This document shows positions 11,501 through 25,300 of a stretch of DNA of 64,000 nt, in pieces. How positions within the stretch are numbered: position 1 is the stretch's first letter; each line of letters begins with the position of its first letter. The notes beneath the pieces were generated by a model. It ran no database searches and was not told where the DNA came from. It saw nothing but the letters and a program-made list of their open reading frames with translations. This DNA is from Pseudomonas bharatica CSV86 (lineage in GTDB: Bacteria > Pseudomonadota > Gammaproteobacteria > Pseudomonadales > Pseudomonadaceae), in contig NZ_AMWJ02000001.1 of NCBI RefSeq assembly GCF_000319305.2, positions 930,001 through 994,000 on the forward strand, given 5' to 3'. The position numbers and the translations under genes were made by a program.

Positions 11501-14500
11501 CAGGCGGCGAGAGTGCCGGAAGCGGTGGCCGTGAGCTTTGGCGGTGAGCAGCTGACTTATACACAGCTGAACCGCCGGGCCAACCAACTGGCGCACAAGC
11601 TGCGCGAGCAGGGCGTCGGGCCGGATGTTCTGGTTGGGCTGTCGGTCGAGCGCAGTCTGGAAATGCTGGTTGGCGTGCTGGGCATTCTCAAGGCTGGTGG
11701 CGCCTATGTGCCGCTGGACCCGGAGTATCCACAGGACCGTCTCGACTACATGAAGGCAGACAGCGGTATAAAGCTGTTGCTGACCCAGGCCGATCTGCTG
11801 GGCTCTTTCGAGGGCTATAGCTATGAGAACCCGGTCAACCTGACCTCGCCGGATAACCTGGCCTACGTGATCTACACCTCCGGTTCCACCGGCAAGCCGA
11901 AGGGCGCGTTGCTGCCGCACCAGAATGTCCTGCGCCTGTTCGAGGCCACGGATGAGTGGTTCGGCTTTGACGAGAAAGACGTGTGGACCCTGTTCCATTC
12001 CTACGCCTTCGACTTCTCCGTGTGGGAGATCTTCGGTGCGCTGATGCATGGCGGGCGTCTGGTAGTCGTGCCGCGTGAGGTGACCCGTTCGCCGGAGGAC
12101 TTCAACCGGTTGCTGGTGGATGAAAAGGTCACGGTGCTCAACCAGACCCCGTCGGCCTTCAAGCAACTGGTCCGCGTTGCAACCGAGCCATTGAGCCTGC
12201 GCTACGTAGTGTTCGGCGGCGAAGCGCTGGACGTAGGCAGCCTGCAACCTTGGTTCGACCGCTTTGGTGACCAGCAGCCGCGTTTGATCAACATGTATGG
12301 CATCACCGAAACCACGGTGCACGTGACCTACCGTCCAATCACCAGGGCAGACCTGGTGCAGGCCGAGGTCAGCCCGATCGGTGAAGCGATCCCCGACCTG
12401 TCGATGTATGTGCTGGACACCGACTTCAACCCGGTGGCAACCGGCGTCTGCGGCGAACTGCATGTCGGCCACGCCGGTCTGGCGCGCGGTTACCACAATC
12501 GCGCCGCCCTGACCGCCGAACGCTTCGTGCCCAACCCGTTCGCGAAAGACGGCAGCCGCCTGTACCGCACCGGTGACCTTGCCCGCTTCCGCGAAGCCGG
12601 TGTGATCGAGTACGCCGGCCGTATCGACCATCAGGTGAAGATCCGCGGTTTCCGTATCGAACTGGGCGAGATCGAGGCGCGGCTGCAGGAGCATGAAGGC
12701 GTGCGCGAGGTGGTAGTGCTGGCGGTCGATGGCCCGGCAGGCCAGCAACTGGCGGCCTACCTGATCCCGACCAACCCGGATCAGGGCGACCTGCGCGACA
12801 GCCTGAAATCTCATCTGCGGGCCAACCTGCCGGACTACATGGTCCCGACCCACCTGATCCAGCTGGAATCCTTCCCGCTGACCGCCAACGGCAAGCTGGA
12901 CCGCAAGGCCCTGCCCAAGCCCGATGCGGCCAACCTGCAAGGCGCGTATGTGGCCCCGGTCAGCGAACTGGAGCAGCAGCTTGCATCCATCTGGGCGGAT
13001 GTGCTGCAAGTCGAAAGGGTCGGCCTGAGCGACAACTTCTTCGAACTGGGCGGCCATTCGCTGCTGGCGACCCAGGTCATCTCCCGCGTGCGCCAGCAAC
13101 TGAACCTGGAACCGACCCTGCGCAACCTCTTCGAAGCCGCCGACCTGTCCGCCTTCGCCGCGCTGGCCGGGCAGGGCGAGGCCAGCCGTGCCCGGCCTTC
13201 GTCCGCGCCGACCGCAGCCAGCCGCTGGCGCTGTCCTACGCCCAGCAGCGGCAGTGGTTCCTCTGGCAACTGGAGCCCGGGAGTGCCGCCTACAACATCC
13301 CGGTGGCCCTGCGCCTGGACGGCGAACTGGATATCGACGCGCTGGAGTCCAGCTTCGCCGCCCTGGTCGCCCGCCATGAAACCCTGCGCACCACCTTCCG
13401 CCAGGACGGCGAGCGCGGGGTGCAGGTGATCCATCCGGCGACGCCGTTCGTGCTGGCAGTGGAAACGCTGGCCCCGGGCGAAACCCTGGAAGCCAGCATC
13501 GCCGCCGAGGTGCGCCGGCCGTTCGATCTGCAACAGGGGCCGTTGCTGCGGGTCAAGCTGCTGCACCTGGACGAGAACCGGCATGTGCTGGTGCTGACCC
13601 AGCACCACAGCGTTTCCGATGGCTGGTCGATGCCGATCATGGTCGACGAGCTGGTGCGCTTCTACGCAGGCTTCAGCCAGGGCCGCGATATCGCCCTTGA
13701 TCCCTTGCCGTTCCAGTACGCCGACTATGCCCTGTGGCAGCGCCAGTGGATGGAAGCCGGCGAGCAGCAACGCCAGCTCGCCTACTGGACTGCCCAACTG
13801 GGCGGTGAACAGCCGGTGCTGGAACTGCCGACCGACCGTCCGCGCCCGGCGATCCAGCAACTGGCCGGTGCCCGTTGCCCTGTCGCCCTGGATTCAGCCT
13901 TGGTGGACAGGCTCAAGGCCGTGGCCCGGGAGCAGGGCGTGACCCTGTTCATGCTCCTGCTGGCCTCGTTCCAGACCCTGTTGCAGCGCCACAGCGGGCA
14001 GCACGATATCCGTGTCGGCGTGCCCGTCGCCAACCGCACCCGCGCGGAAACCGAAAGGCTGATCGGCTTCTTCGTCAACACCCAGGTGCTCAAGGCCGAG
14101 TTCGCTGCCGACACCACCTTCAGCCAGTTGCTGCAACAGGTCAGGCACACCGCGCTGCAAGCCCAGGCCCATCAGGAACTGCCCTTCGAGCAACTGGTGG
14201 AAGCCCTGCAACCGCAGCGCAGCCTGAGCCACAGCCCGCTGTTCCAGGTGATGTTCAACCACCAGGCCGAAGCCCGGGGCGCGGCGCGTCAACTGCCGGG
14301 CCTGAGCGTCGAAGTGCTGGCTGCCGACAGCCAGTCGGCGCAGTTCGACCTGACCCTGAATACCGTCGAGCATGCCGCCGGCCTGGAAGCGGAACTGAGC
14401 TATGCCACGGCGCTGTTCGATGCCTCGACCATCGAGCGCCTGGCCAAGCATTGGTGCACGCTGCTGCAAGGCATCTGCATCGACGCCGACCAGCGTATCG

Positions 14501-16370
14501 CCGAGCTGCCGTTGCTGGACGCCGAGGAACGTCGGCAGATCCTGGTGGAGTGGAACCAGAGCCAGCTCGACTACCCACGCGGGCAATGCCTGCCAGCGTT
14601 GATCGAAGCGCAGGTCCGGGCTACCCGGAGGCGGTCGCGCTGGTGTCTGCTGACGTGTCGCTGAGCTACGCGCAGTTGAATACCCGCTCCAATCAGCTGG
14701 CGCACAAGCTGCGCGAGCTGGGCGTCGGCCCGGATGTGCTGGTGGGCGTGGCGCTGGAGCGCGGCCCGGAGATGGTCGTCAGCCTGCTGGCGATCCTCAA
14801 GGCCGGTGGCGCCTATGTGCCGCTGGACCCGGATTTCCCGGCGGACCGGCTGAGCTACATGATGCAGGACAGCGGCCTGCGCCTGCTGTTGAGCCAGGCT
14901 TCGCTGGTTGGGCAACTGAGCATTCCTGAAGGCGTGCAGACGCTGTGCGTGGACCAGCACGGCAACTGGCTGGATGGCTACAAAACCGACGACCTGCCCG
15001 CGACTGCCGGCCCGGACAACCTCGCCTACGTGATCTACACCTCGGGCTCCACCGGCCTGCCGAAGGGCGTGACCATCCACCATCAGGCCCTGGTCAACTT
15101 CCTCTTCAGCATGGCGGACAAGCCGGGGCTGACGGCGACTGACCGGGTGCTGTCGCTGACCTCGCTGTCCTTCGATATCGCCGGCCTGGAACTGTACCTG
15201 CCGCTGATTCGCGGTGCCTCGGTGGTCTTGCTCAAGCCGCACCAGAACAAGGACCCTCAGGCCCTGTTGCAGGTGATCGTCGAACAGCAGGCCAGCGTGA
15301 TCCAGGCCACGCCGTCCAGTTGGCGGATGATCCTCGATGCGGCACCGGCTGGCGCCTTGAGTGGCAAGACCCTCCTCTGCGGCGGCGAAGCCCTGAACGC
15401 CGAGCTGGCCCAGCGCCTGATCGACCAGGCCGGGCATGTATGGAACGTCTACGGTCCGACCGAAACCACCATCTGGTCGGCCCGGCATTACCTGACCCGC
15501 GCCGACGATGTCTGGCTGGGCAAGCCACTGGCCAATACCACGCTGCATATCGTCAGCGACGACCTCGACGTACTGCCGGTCGGCGCCCGCGGTGAATTGC
15601 TGATCGGTGGCGATGGCCTGGCCCGTGGTTACCACCAGCGTCCGGCACTGACCGCCGAGCGCTTCGTGCCGGATCCGTTCTCCAGCACCGGCGGGCGTCT
15701 GTACCGCACCGGTGACGTGGCCCGCTACCGTGCCGACGGGGTAATCGAATACGTGGGTCGCCTGGATCATCAGGTGAAGATCCGCGGCTTCCGCATCGAA
15801 CTGGGCGAAATCGAAGCGCGTTTGCTGGAGCACCCGGCGGTGCGTGAAGCCGTGGTGATCGATATCGATAACCAGCTGGCGGCGTACCTGGTCGCGGAGC
15901 AGGACACCCCGGAACTGCGCAGTGCCCTCAAGGCGCACCTGAAAGCCGGGCTGCCGGACTACATGGTGCCCAGCCACTTCACCTGGCTGGACAGAATGCC
16001 CCAGACCCCCAACGGCAAGCTCGACCGCAAGGCCCTGCCCAAGCCCGATGCCAGCCTGGCGCAGCGCGCCTTTGTGGCGCCGGTCAGCGAGCAGGAGCAG
16101 CAGGTCGCGGCGATCTGGGCCGAGGTGCTCAAGGTCGAGCGCGTGGGCCTGACCGACGACTTCTTCGAACTAGGCGGGCATTCGCTGCTCGCCGCCCAGC
16201 TCGTTTCCCGTATTCATTCCGGCCTCGGTATCGACGTACCGCTGCGCCTTATCTTCGAGAAACCGCAATTGAACGACTTTATCCAGGCAATCGCCAACAG
16301 CGGCCTGTCGCTGACCGAGGACGGCCTGTCCGATATCGAAAAACTGATGAACGAAATGGCAGGAGCCTGA
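5566..16370 (+). CDS. Pyoverdine-type NRPS, three modules (C-A-T-E, C-A-T, C-A-T), four frameshifts
   Basis: As written, the frame breaks four times, each at a C run one base too short: 6327-6330, 7024-7027, 13191-13193 and 14624-14626. Adding the four bases gives 10809 bp, a continuous protein of about 3602 residues. Module 2: C 5700-6980, A 7080-8500 (pocket about DLTKIGHVGK, Asp), T 8540-8740 (GGDSILS), E 8800-10080 ([11 protein letters not shown]). Module 3: DCL-type C 10160-11400 (HHILMDGWS), A 11470-12930 (DFWNVGMVHK, Thr), T 12960-13150. Module 4: LCL-type C 13220-14520, A 14590-16050 (DILQLGVIWK, Gly), T 16080-16290. The C-domain type after each module agrees with the presence or absence of E. 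Predicted contribution: D-Asp-Thr-Gly. Both gene junctions are tight (ATGA overlap before, one base after). Confidence 0.85.
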
Positions 16371-16371
16371 G

Positions 16372-19300
16372 ATGGACAAGACGACCGCACAGCGCATTGC
16401 CAAACGTTTCGTCGGCCTGCCCCTGGAGCAGCGCCGGCAGATCCTCGACAAGATGCGCGAGACCGGGCAGAGCTTCCGTCTCCTGCCGATTGCCGTGACC
16501 CGCACCGATACCCCGCGTATCCCGCTGTCCTACGCCCAGCAGCGCATGCTGTTCCTGTGGCAGATGGAGCCGGACAACAGCGCCTACAACGTGCCCATGG
16601 CGGTGCGTCTGAACGGCCCGCTGGACCAGGCGGCGCTGGGCCGTGCGCTGGAGCAACTGGTACAGCGCCATGAAACCCTGCGCACCCGTTTCGTCTCCGT
16701 GGAAGGCGAGTTCCATCAGGAAATCCTCGACCGGGTGCCGGTGGCGCTGGAAGTGCTCGAAGTTACCGACGAGAGCCGCCTGGCCGCCCTGGTCGAGGCC
16801 GAATTGCAGGCGCCGTTCGATCTGCTGGGTGACCGGCTGCTGCGGGTCAGGCTATTCCGTCTCGGTGCCAGCGAGCATGTGCTGACCCTGTGCATGCACC
16901 ATGTGGTGTCGGATGGCTGGTCCGGGCAGTTGCTGGTGCGCGAGTTCGTCCAGCTCTACCAGGCGCAGTCGAGCGGGCAACCGGCGCCCTTGCCGGAACT
17001 GGCGATCCAGTACGCCGACTATGCGATCTGGCAGCGCGCCTGGCTGGAAGCCGGCGAGGGCGAGCGCCAGCTGGCGTACTGGAAGGAACAGCTGGGCGAC
17101 GAACAGCCTGTGCTGAGCCTGCCGCTGGATCACGAGCGCCCGCTGCAACCGAGCTACCGCGGTGCCGTGCTGCGCGCCGATCTGCCGGCGCAGTTGTCGG
17201 AGCAGCTCAAGCAGGTGGCGCGCAACAACGGCGTGACCCTGTTCATGCTGACCCTGGCGGCCATGTCGGTGGTGCTGTCGCGCTACAGCGGCCAGGCGGA
17301 CATCCGTATCGGCGCACCGAATGCCGGGCGTACCCGCGCCGAGCTGGAAGGCTTGATCGGCTTCTTCATCAACACCCAGGTCCTGCGTGTGCAGGTGGAC
17401 GAGCGGCAGACCTTCGCCGCCCTGCTGGAGCAGGTCAAGCAGGTGGTCAGTGGCGCCCAGTCCCATCAGGAACTGCCGTTCGAGCATCTGGTGGACGCCC
17501 TGGCGCCGGAGCGCAACCTCGGCCACAACCCGCTGTTCCAGTTCAAGATCAACCAGCAGGTATTCGTGGCCGAGGACGGCAGCGAGGCCGAGCGCGGTGT
17601 CGATGGCCTGAGCGTGGAGAAGTACGCTTCCGGCTCCAGCGATGCGCGGTTCGACCTGGCCTATGACTTCGTCGATGGCCCGGACGGCGTGCGTGGCTAC
17701 TTCACCTATGCCACCGACCTGTTCGAGGCGGCGACCATCGAGCGTATCGCCGGGTCGCTGCGCCGCGTGCTGGAACACTTCGTGGCCCATGTTGCCGAGC
17801 CGCTGCTGGCCTTCCCCGAGCAGGCGCCGCAGCTGGCGGCACCGCAGGCCCCGGCGCTGATCGGTGGCGACTTCGTTTCCCTGTGGCAGCAAGGCCTGCA
17901 AGCCGGGAGCGGCAAGCTGGCCCTGCGCGCTGGCGAGCAGACCCTCGACTACGGGCAACTGGAGGCGCAGTCCAACCAGCTTGCCCACTACCTGCAAGAG
18001 CAAGGCGTCGAGGCCGGGCAGGTCGTGGCGCTGTGCCAGGAGCGCGGCATCGAGTGGGTGGTAAGCCTGCTGGCGGTGCTCAAGCTGGGGGCGGTGTACC
18101 TGCCGCTGGACAGCCGCCAGCCGCAGGAGCGCCTGCGCCAGCTGGTGCGTGACAGCGGCGCGGTGTTGCTGATCCAGGGTGCCGAAATGGACCTGGGCTG
18201 CCCGGCGCTGAACTGGAATCCGTCGTTGTGGGCCGAACGCGATACCCGCGCGCCCGCCGTGCGCATCCATGGCGAACAACCGGCCTACATCATCTACACC
18301 TCCGGCTCCACCGGTCAGCCGAAGGGTGTGGTGATCAGCCATGGCGCGCTGAGCAACTATGTACAGGCCGTGCTGGAACGCCTGGACCTGAGCGCCGACG
18401 CCAGCCTGGCCATGGTCTCGACCATCGCCGCCGACCTCGGCCACACCATGCTGTTCGGTGCCCTGGCGTCTGGCCGTGCGCTGCACCTGCTGTCCCATGA
18501 GCACGCCTTCGATCCGGACCGTTTCGCCGCCTATATGGCCGAACACCGCATCGATGTGCTGAAGATCGTGCCGAGCCACCTGCAAGGCTTGTTGCAGGCG
18601 GCGAAGGCGGCGGATGTGCTGCCACGCGAGCTGCTGGTGCTCGGTGGCGAAGCCAGCAGCTGGAGCCTGCTGGAACAGATCCGCAGCCTGAAGGCCTGCC
18701 GTGTGCTCAACCACTATGGTCCGACCGAAACCACCGTGGGCATCCTCACCCACGAAGTGGGCGAGCTCGCCGGCTGTCGCAGCGTGCCGGTTGGTCAGCC
18801 GCTGGCGAACGGCAGCGCGCAGGTGCTGGACGCCTGGCTCAACCCGGTGGCCGAAGGCGTTGCCGGCGAGCTGTATCTCGGTGGCGCGGGCCTGGCCCAG
18901 GGGTATCTGGGGCAGCCGGCGCTGACGGCCGAGCGCTTCGTCCCCGCTGCAAACGGCCAGCGCCGTTATCGCGCCGGCGACCGTGCGCGTCTGGTGAACG
19001 GCGTGCTGGAATACCTGGGCCGCGCCGACGACCAGGTGAAGATCCGCGGTTACCGGGTCGAACCGGGCGAAGTCGGCCATTTGCTGCAAGGCCTCGACGG
19101 CGTGGCCGAGGCGGTGGTCCTGGCCTTGCCGCAGGACAGCGATGAAACGCGTCTGCAACTGGTGGGCTACTGCGTCCCGGCCAGCGGCGTCACCCTGCAA
19201 GCCGAAGCCCTGCGCCAGCAACTTGCGGCAAGCCTGCCGGAATACCTGGTGCCGGCACAGATCCTTGTGCTGGAGCGCCTGCCGCTGACCGCCAACGGCA

Positions 19301-22300
19301 AGCTGGACAAGCGTGCCCTGCCCAGGCCGGGCGCGGTCAAGCAGCGTTACGTGGCACCCAGCGGCGAGATCGAGGAAAAGCTCGCGGCCATCTGGTGTGA
19401 TGTGCTCAAGCTGGAGCAGGTGGGCAGCACCGACAACTTCTTCGAACTGGGTGGCGACTCGATCCTCAGCCTGCAGATCATCGCCCGGGCCAAGCGCCAG
19501 GGCATCAAGCTGAGCCCCAAGCAGCTGTTCGAGAAACAGACCATCGGCCAGTTGGCCACCGTCGCCAAACTGATCGAGAAGAAGGCTGCCGCCCCGGCCC
19601 CGGCACAGATCAGCGGGCGCCTGCCGCTGCTGCCGATCCAGGCGCGCTTCTTCGACACCGCCATCCCCGAGCGCCAGCACTGGAACCAGGCGGTGATGCT
19701 CAAACCGAGCGTGCGTCTCGATGCCGCCCATTTGCAGCCGGCCCTGCACGCGCTGATCGAGCAGCACGATGCCCTGCGCCTGAGTTTCCGACAGCAGTCC
19801 GCCGGCTGGCAGGCCAGCTTCGCCCCGGCCAGCAGCGCTGGCGTGCTGTGGGTCCGTGAGCTGGCCGAGGGCGCCGATCTGCGCGAACTGGCCAACGAGG
19901 CCCAGCGCAGCCTGAACCTGACCGACGGCCCGCTGCTGCGCGCCGTGCTCATCAACCTTGCCGACGGTGAACAGCGTCTGCTGCTGGTGATCCACCACCT
20001 GGTGGTGGATGGCGTGTCCTGGCGCGTGCTGCTGGAAGACCTGCAACAGGCCTGCGCTGCCCTGATGGCGGGCAAGGCTGTCGAGTTGCCAGCCAAGACC
20101 AGCTCGCTGAAAGCCTGGGCCGGCCAGTTGCACGACTATGCGGTAAGCCCGGCGCTGGAGCAGGAACTGGATTACTGGCAGGCGCAGTTGCGCGGGTCAG
20201 TGACGAGCTGCCGTGCGACCATCCCGACGGCAGCCAGGAGCGCCGCCATGCCGTGTCGGTCAGCACCCATCTGGATGTCGAGCTGACCCGGCGCCTGCTG
20301 CAAGACGCCCCGGCGGCCTACCGCACGCAGATCAACGACCTACTGCTGACCGCCCTGGCCCGGGTCATCTGCCGCTGGAGCGGGCAGGCCCATGCGCTGA
20401 TCCGCCTGGAAGGCCATGGTCGCGAGGATCTGTTCGAGGATATCGACCTGAGCCGCACCGTCGGCTGGTTCAGCACCCTGTTCCCGGTGCGCCTGACCCC
20501 GGCGGCGTCGCTGGAGGCTTCGCTCAAGGCGATCAAGGAACAACTGCGTGCCATCCCCAACAAAGGCATCGGCTACGGCGTGCTCCGTCACCTGGGCAAC
20601 GACGCCGCCCGCGAGACCCTGGGCGCTCTGGCCCAGGGCACTATCGTCTTCAACTACCTGGGCCAGTTCGACGGCAGCTTCACCGCCGAGGACGCGCTGT
20701 TCGCGCCGTCCGGCGAAAGCGCCGGCGACGGCCAGGACTTCGCCGCGCCACTGGCGGCGCTGCTGAGTATCAACGGCCAGGTGTACGGCGGCGAGCTGGA
20801 CCTGGGATGGAGCTTCAGCAGCGCGGTGTTCGAGCGCGAGACCGTGCAGCGCCTGGCGGATGACTATGCGGCCGAACTGCGCCTGCTGGTGGAGCACTGC
20901 ACCACGCCGGCAGTGGCCGGCATCACGCCGTCGGACTTCCCGCTGGTGAGCCTGGCCCAGGCCGAACTGGATGGCCTGCCGGTGCCAGCCGGCACTATCC
21001 AGGACATCTACCCGCTGGCGCCGATGCAGCAGGGCATGCTGTTCCACACCCTCTACGAGCAGGAGGCCGGCAACTACATCAACCAGCTGCGGGTCGAGGT
21101 CAATGGCCTCGATGTCGCCCGTTTCCGGGCGGCGTGGCAGGCGGTGGTGGACCAGCACGATGTGCTGCGCAGCGTGTTCGTCAGCGAACTGCAGCAGCCG
21201 TTGCAGGTGGTGCTGCGTCAGGTCGAAGTACCCTTCAGCGAAGTCGATGCCCGTGGCCAGGCCGACCAGCAAGCCTGGCTCGATGCCTGGGCGGCCGGCG
21301 AGCGCGAAGCTGGCTTCGAACTGAGCCGCGGGCCGCTGCTGCGCCTGGCGCTGGCGCGTATCGGTGAGCAGCGTTATCAACTGGTCTACACCTGCCATCA
21401 CATCCTGATGGATGGCTGGAGCAGCTCGCGCATGCTCGGCGAGGTGCTGCAGCGCTACAGCGGCAGGGACATCGCCGGCCAAGGCGCGCGCTATCGCGAC
21501 TACATCGAGTGGCTGCAACGCCAGGACGGCAGCGCCAGCCAGCAGTTCTGGAAGCAGCACCTGCAACACCTGGACGAACCGACCCGGCTGGTCCAGGCGT
21601 TCAGGTCCGGTGTTGCCGGCACGGGCTACGGCGAGCAGTCCCAGTTGCTGGATGCGGCCCTGACCCAGCGCCTCGGCGAGTTCGCCCGCGAGCAGCGGGT
21701 TACCCTCAACACCCTGGTCCAGGCCGCGTGGCTGTTGCTGCTGCAACGCTATACCGGGCAGTCCAGCGTGACCTTCGGCGCCACCGTGGCCGGGCGTCCG
21801 GCGGACCTGCCGGGCATCGAGGAACAGCTCGGCCTGTTCATCAACACCCTGCCGGTGGTCGGCAGCCCGCGCCCGGAGCAGAGCGTGGCGGACTTCGTGC
21901 AGCAGGTGCAGAACCTCAACCTGGCCCTGCGCGAGCACGAACACACGCCGCTCAACGAGATCCAGCGCTGGGCCGGGCAGGGCGGCGAAGCGCTGTTCGA
22001 CACTATCCTGGTGTTCGAGAACTACCCGGTGTCCGAGGCGCTGCAACAGACCGCGCCGCAAGGGCTGGAATTCGGTGCGCTGGTCAACCGCGAGCAGTCC
22101 CACTATCCGTTGACCCTGGTAATCAACGCCGGCACCACGCTGTCCATGCGCCTGAGCCATGACCGGCGTTTCTTCGCCGATACGGCGGTGGTGCAACTGG
22201 CCGCGCATCTGGACCATCTGCTTCGCGCGCTGGTGGCCAATCCGCAGGCGGCGCTGGGCGAACTGGCTCTGCCTTCGGTGGCGGGACAGGAAGTGGCGGT

Positions 22301-25300
22301 CTTCCCGAACGAGCAGTGCATTCATCAGCGCATCGAGGCCCAGGCGGCGCGGGTGCCGGAAGCGGTGGCCGTGAGTTTTGGTGCTCAAGCGCTGACTTAT
22401 GCACAGCTGAACGGTCGGGCGAACCAGTTGGCGCACAAGCTGCGCGAGCAGGGCGTCGGGCCAGATGTGCTGGTCGGTCTTTCGGTCGAGCGCAGCCTGG
22501 AAATGCTGGTCGGTATCCTCGGCATTCTCAAGGCTGGTGGCGCCTATGTGCCGCTGGATCCGGAGTATCCACAAGACCGTCTCGACTACATGACGGCAGA
22601 CAGCGGTATCAAGCTGCTGCTGACCCAGGCTGATCTGCTGGGCTCGTTCGAGGGCTACAGCAACGAGAACCCGGTCAACCTGACCTCGCCGGACAACCTG
22701 GCTTATGTGATCTACACCTCCGGTTCGACCGGCAAGCCGAAGGGGGCGTTGCTGCCGCATCACAACGTCCTGCGTCTGTTCGAGGCGACCGAGGACTGGT
22801 TCGGCTTCGACGAGAAAGACGTGTGGACGCTGTTCCACTCGTACGCGTTCGACTTCTCCGTGTGGGAGATCTTCGGTGCGCTGATGCATGGTGGCCGTCT
22901 GGTGGTGGTGCCACGTGAAGTGACCCGTTCGCCGGAGGACTTCAACCAGTTGCTGGTGGATGAAAAGGTCACGGTGCTCAACCAGACGCCATCGGCGTTC
23001 AAGCAACTGACTCGCGTTGCAACCGAGCCACTGAGCCTGCGCTACGTAGTGTTCGGCGGCGAAGCCTTGGATGTGGGCAGCCTGCAACCATGGTTCGAGC
23101 GCTTCGGTGACCAGCAGCCACGCCTGATCAACATGTATGGCATTACCGAAACCACGGTGCACGTCACCTACCGTCCGATCACCAAGGCGGATCTGGTGCA
23201 GGCCGAGGTCAGCCCGATCGGCGAGGCCATCCCCGACCTGTCGATGTACGTGCTGGGCACCGACTTCAACCCGGTGGCAACCGGCGTTTGCGGCGAGCTG
23301 CATGTCGGCCATGCCGGCCTGGCGCGTGGTTACCACAACCGTGCCGCCCTGACCGCCGAACGCTTCGTGCCCAACCCGTTCGCGAAAGACGGCAGTCGCC
23401 TGTACCGCACCGGTGACCTTGCCCGCTTCCGTGAAGCCGGTGTGATCGAGTATGCAGGCCGTATCGACCACCAGGTGAAGATCCGTGGCTTCCGTATCGA
23501 ACTGGGGGAGATCGAGGCGCGGCTGCAGGAGCATGAAGGCGTACGCGAGGTGGTAGTGCTGGCGGTCGATGGCCCGGCGGGCCAGCAACTGGCGGCCTAC
23601 CTGATTCCGGCCAACCCGGATCAGGGCGACCTGCGTGACAGCCTGAAATCTCATCTGCGGGCGAACCTGCCGGACTACATGGTTCCGACCCACCTGATCC
23701 AGCTGGAATCCTTCCAGCTGACCGCCAACGGTAAGCTGGACCGCAAGGCCCTGCCGAAACCCGATGCGGCCAACCTGCAAGCCGCCTACGTGGCGCCGCA
23801 GAGTGCCCTGGAACAGCAACTGGCGGCGATCTGGGCCGATGTGCTCAAGGTGGAAAAGGTCGGCCTGAGCGACAACTTCTTCGAGCTGGGCGGCGATTCG
23901 ATCATCTCCATCCAGGTGGTCAGCCGCGCCCGTCATGCCGGGATCTTCTTCACTCCGAAGGACCTGTTCCAGCGCCAGACCGTGCAGAGCCTGGCGGCGG
24001 TGGCGCGGCTGGCCGAAGCCACCAGCATCGAGCAGGGCGCGGTCGAGGGCATCGCCCCGCTGACGCCGGTGCAGCACTGGTTCTTCGACGGCGACATGCC
24101 GCAGCGCCATCACTTCAATCAGGCGGTGCTGTTGCAGCCGTCCCGCGCGCTTGATGCCAACGCACTGGAACACGCCCTGCGTGCGCTGCTGGTGCAGCAC
24201 GATGCGCTGCGCCTGGCTTTCGTTGAAGACAACGGCGTCTGGCAGGCCCGCCACGGTGCCCGTCACGATGCCGCGCTGCTCTGGCAGCGCCGGCTGAACC
24301 GCGCCGATGAGCTGGAGCCGCTGGTGCAACAGGCCCAGCGCAGCCTCGACCTGCAACAGGGCCATCTGCTGCGCGCCTTGCTGGCCGACCTGCCGGACGG
24401 CTCGCAGCGCCTGCTGCTGGTGATCCACCACCTGGTGGTGGACGGCGTGTCCTGGCGCATCCTCCTGGAAGACCTGCAAAACGCCTATAGCGCGCTGCTG
24501 GACGGCAAGCCCGTGACCCTGCCGCGCAAGACCAGTGCCTTCAAGCACTGGGGCGAGCGCCTGCGCGACTACGCCCGCAGTCCGGCACTGGAGCAGGAGC
24601 TGGGTTACTGGCAGGCGCAACTGGAGGGCGTCAGCGATGCCCTGCCGCATCATGCCTGCGGCCCGCTGACCAGCCGCCAGATCACCAGCGTGTCCACCCG
24701 TCTCGACCGCGACACCACCCGCCAGTTGCTGCAGGACGCCCCGGCGGCCTACCGCACGCAGATCAACGACCTGCTGCTGACCGCCCTGGCCCGGGTCATC
24801 TGCCAGTGGACCGGGCAGGACTCGGCGCTGATCAAGCTGGAGGGCCATGGCCGCGAGGACCTGTTCGACGAACTGGACATCACCCGGACCCTCGGCTGGT
24901 TCACCAGCATCTACCCGGTGAAGCTCAGCCCCCAGGCGGATCTGGCCGGCTCGCTGAAGACCATCAAGGAACAACTGCGCGCGATCCCCAACAAGGGCAT
25001 CGGCTACGGCGTGCTGCGCTACCTCGGCAGCGACGAGGCCCGCCGCAGCCTGGCGGCCCTGGCCAAGGGCAATATCGTGTTCAACTACCTGGGCCAGTTC
25101 GACGGCAGCTTTGCTGCCGAGGACGCTCTGTTCGTCCCCGCCAGCGAAAGCCGTGGCGACATGCACAGCGCCGAGGCGCCGCTGGACAGCCTGCTCAGCA
25201 TCAGCGGCCAGGTCTATGGCGGCGAGCTGGAGCTGAACTGGCGTTTCAGCACCGAAGCCTTCGAGCCGGCGCTGATGCAGGACCTGGCCAAGCGTTATGG

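Noticed and set aside
5566..20286. NRPS genes as true pseudogenes or as many short independent genes
   Set aside because: All breaks fall at shortened C/G runs, and single-base restoration yields complete domains and lengths that are multiples of three.
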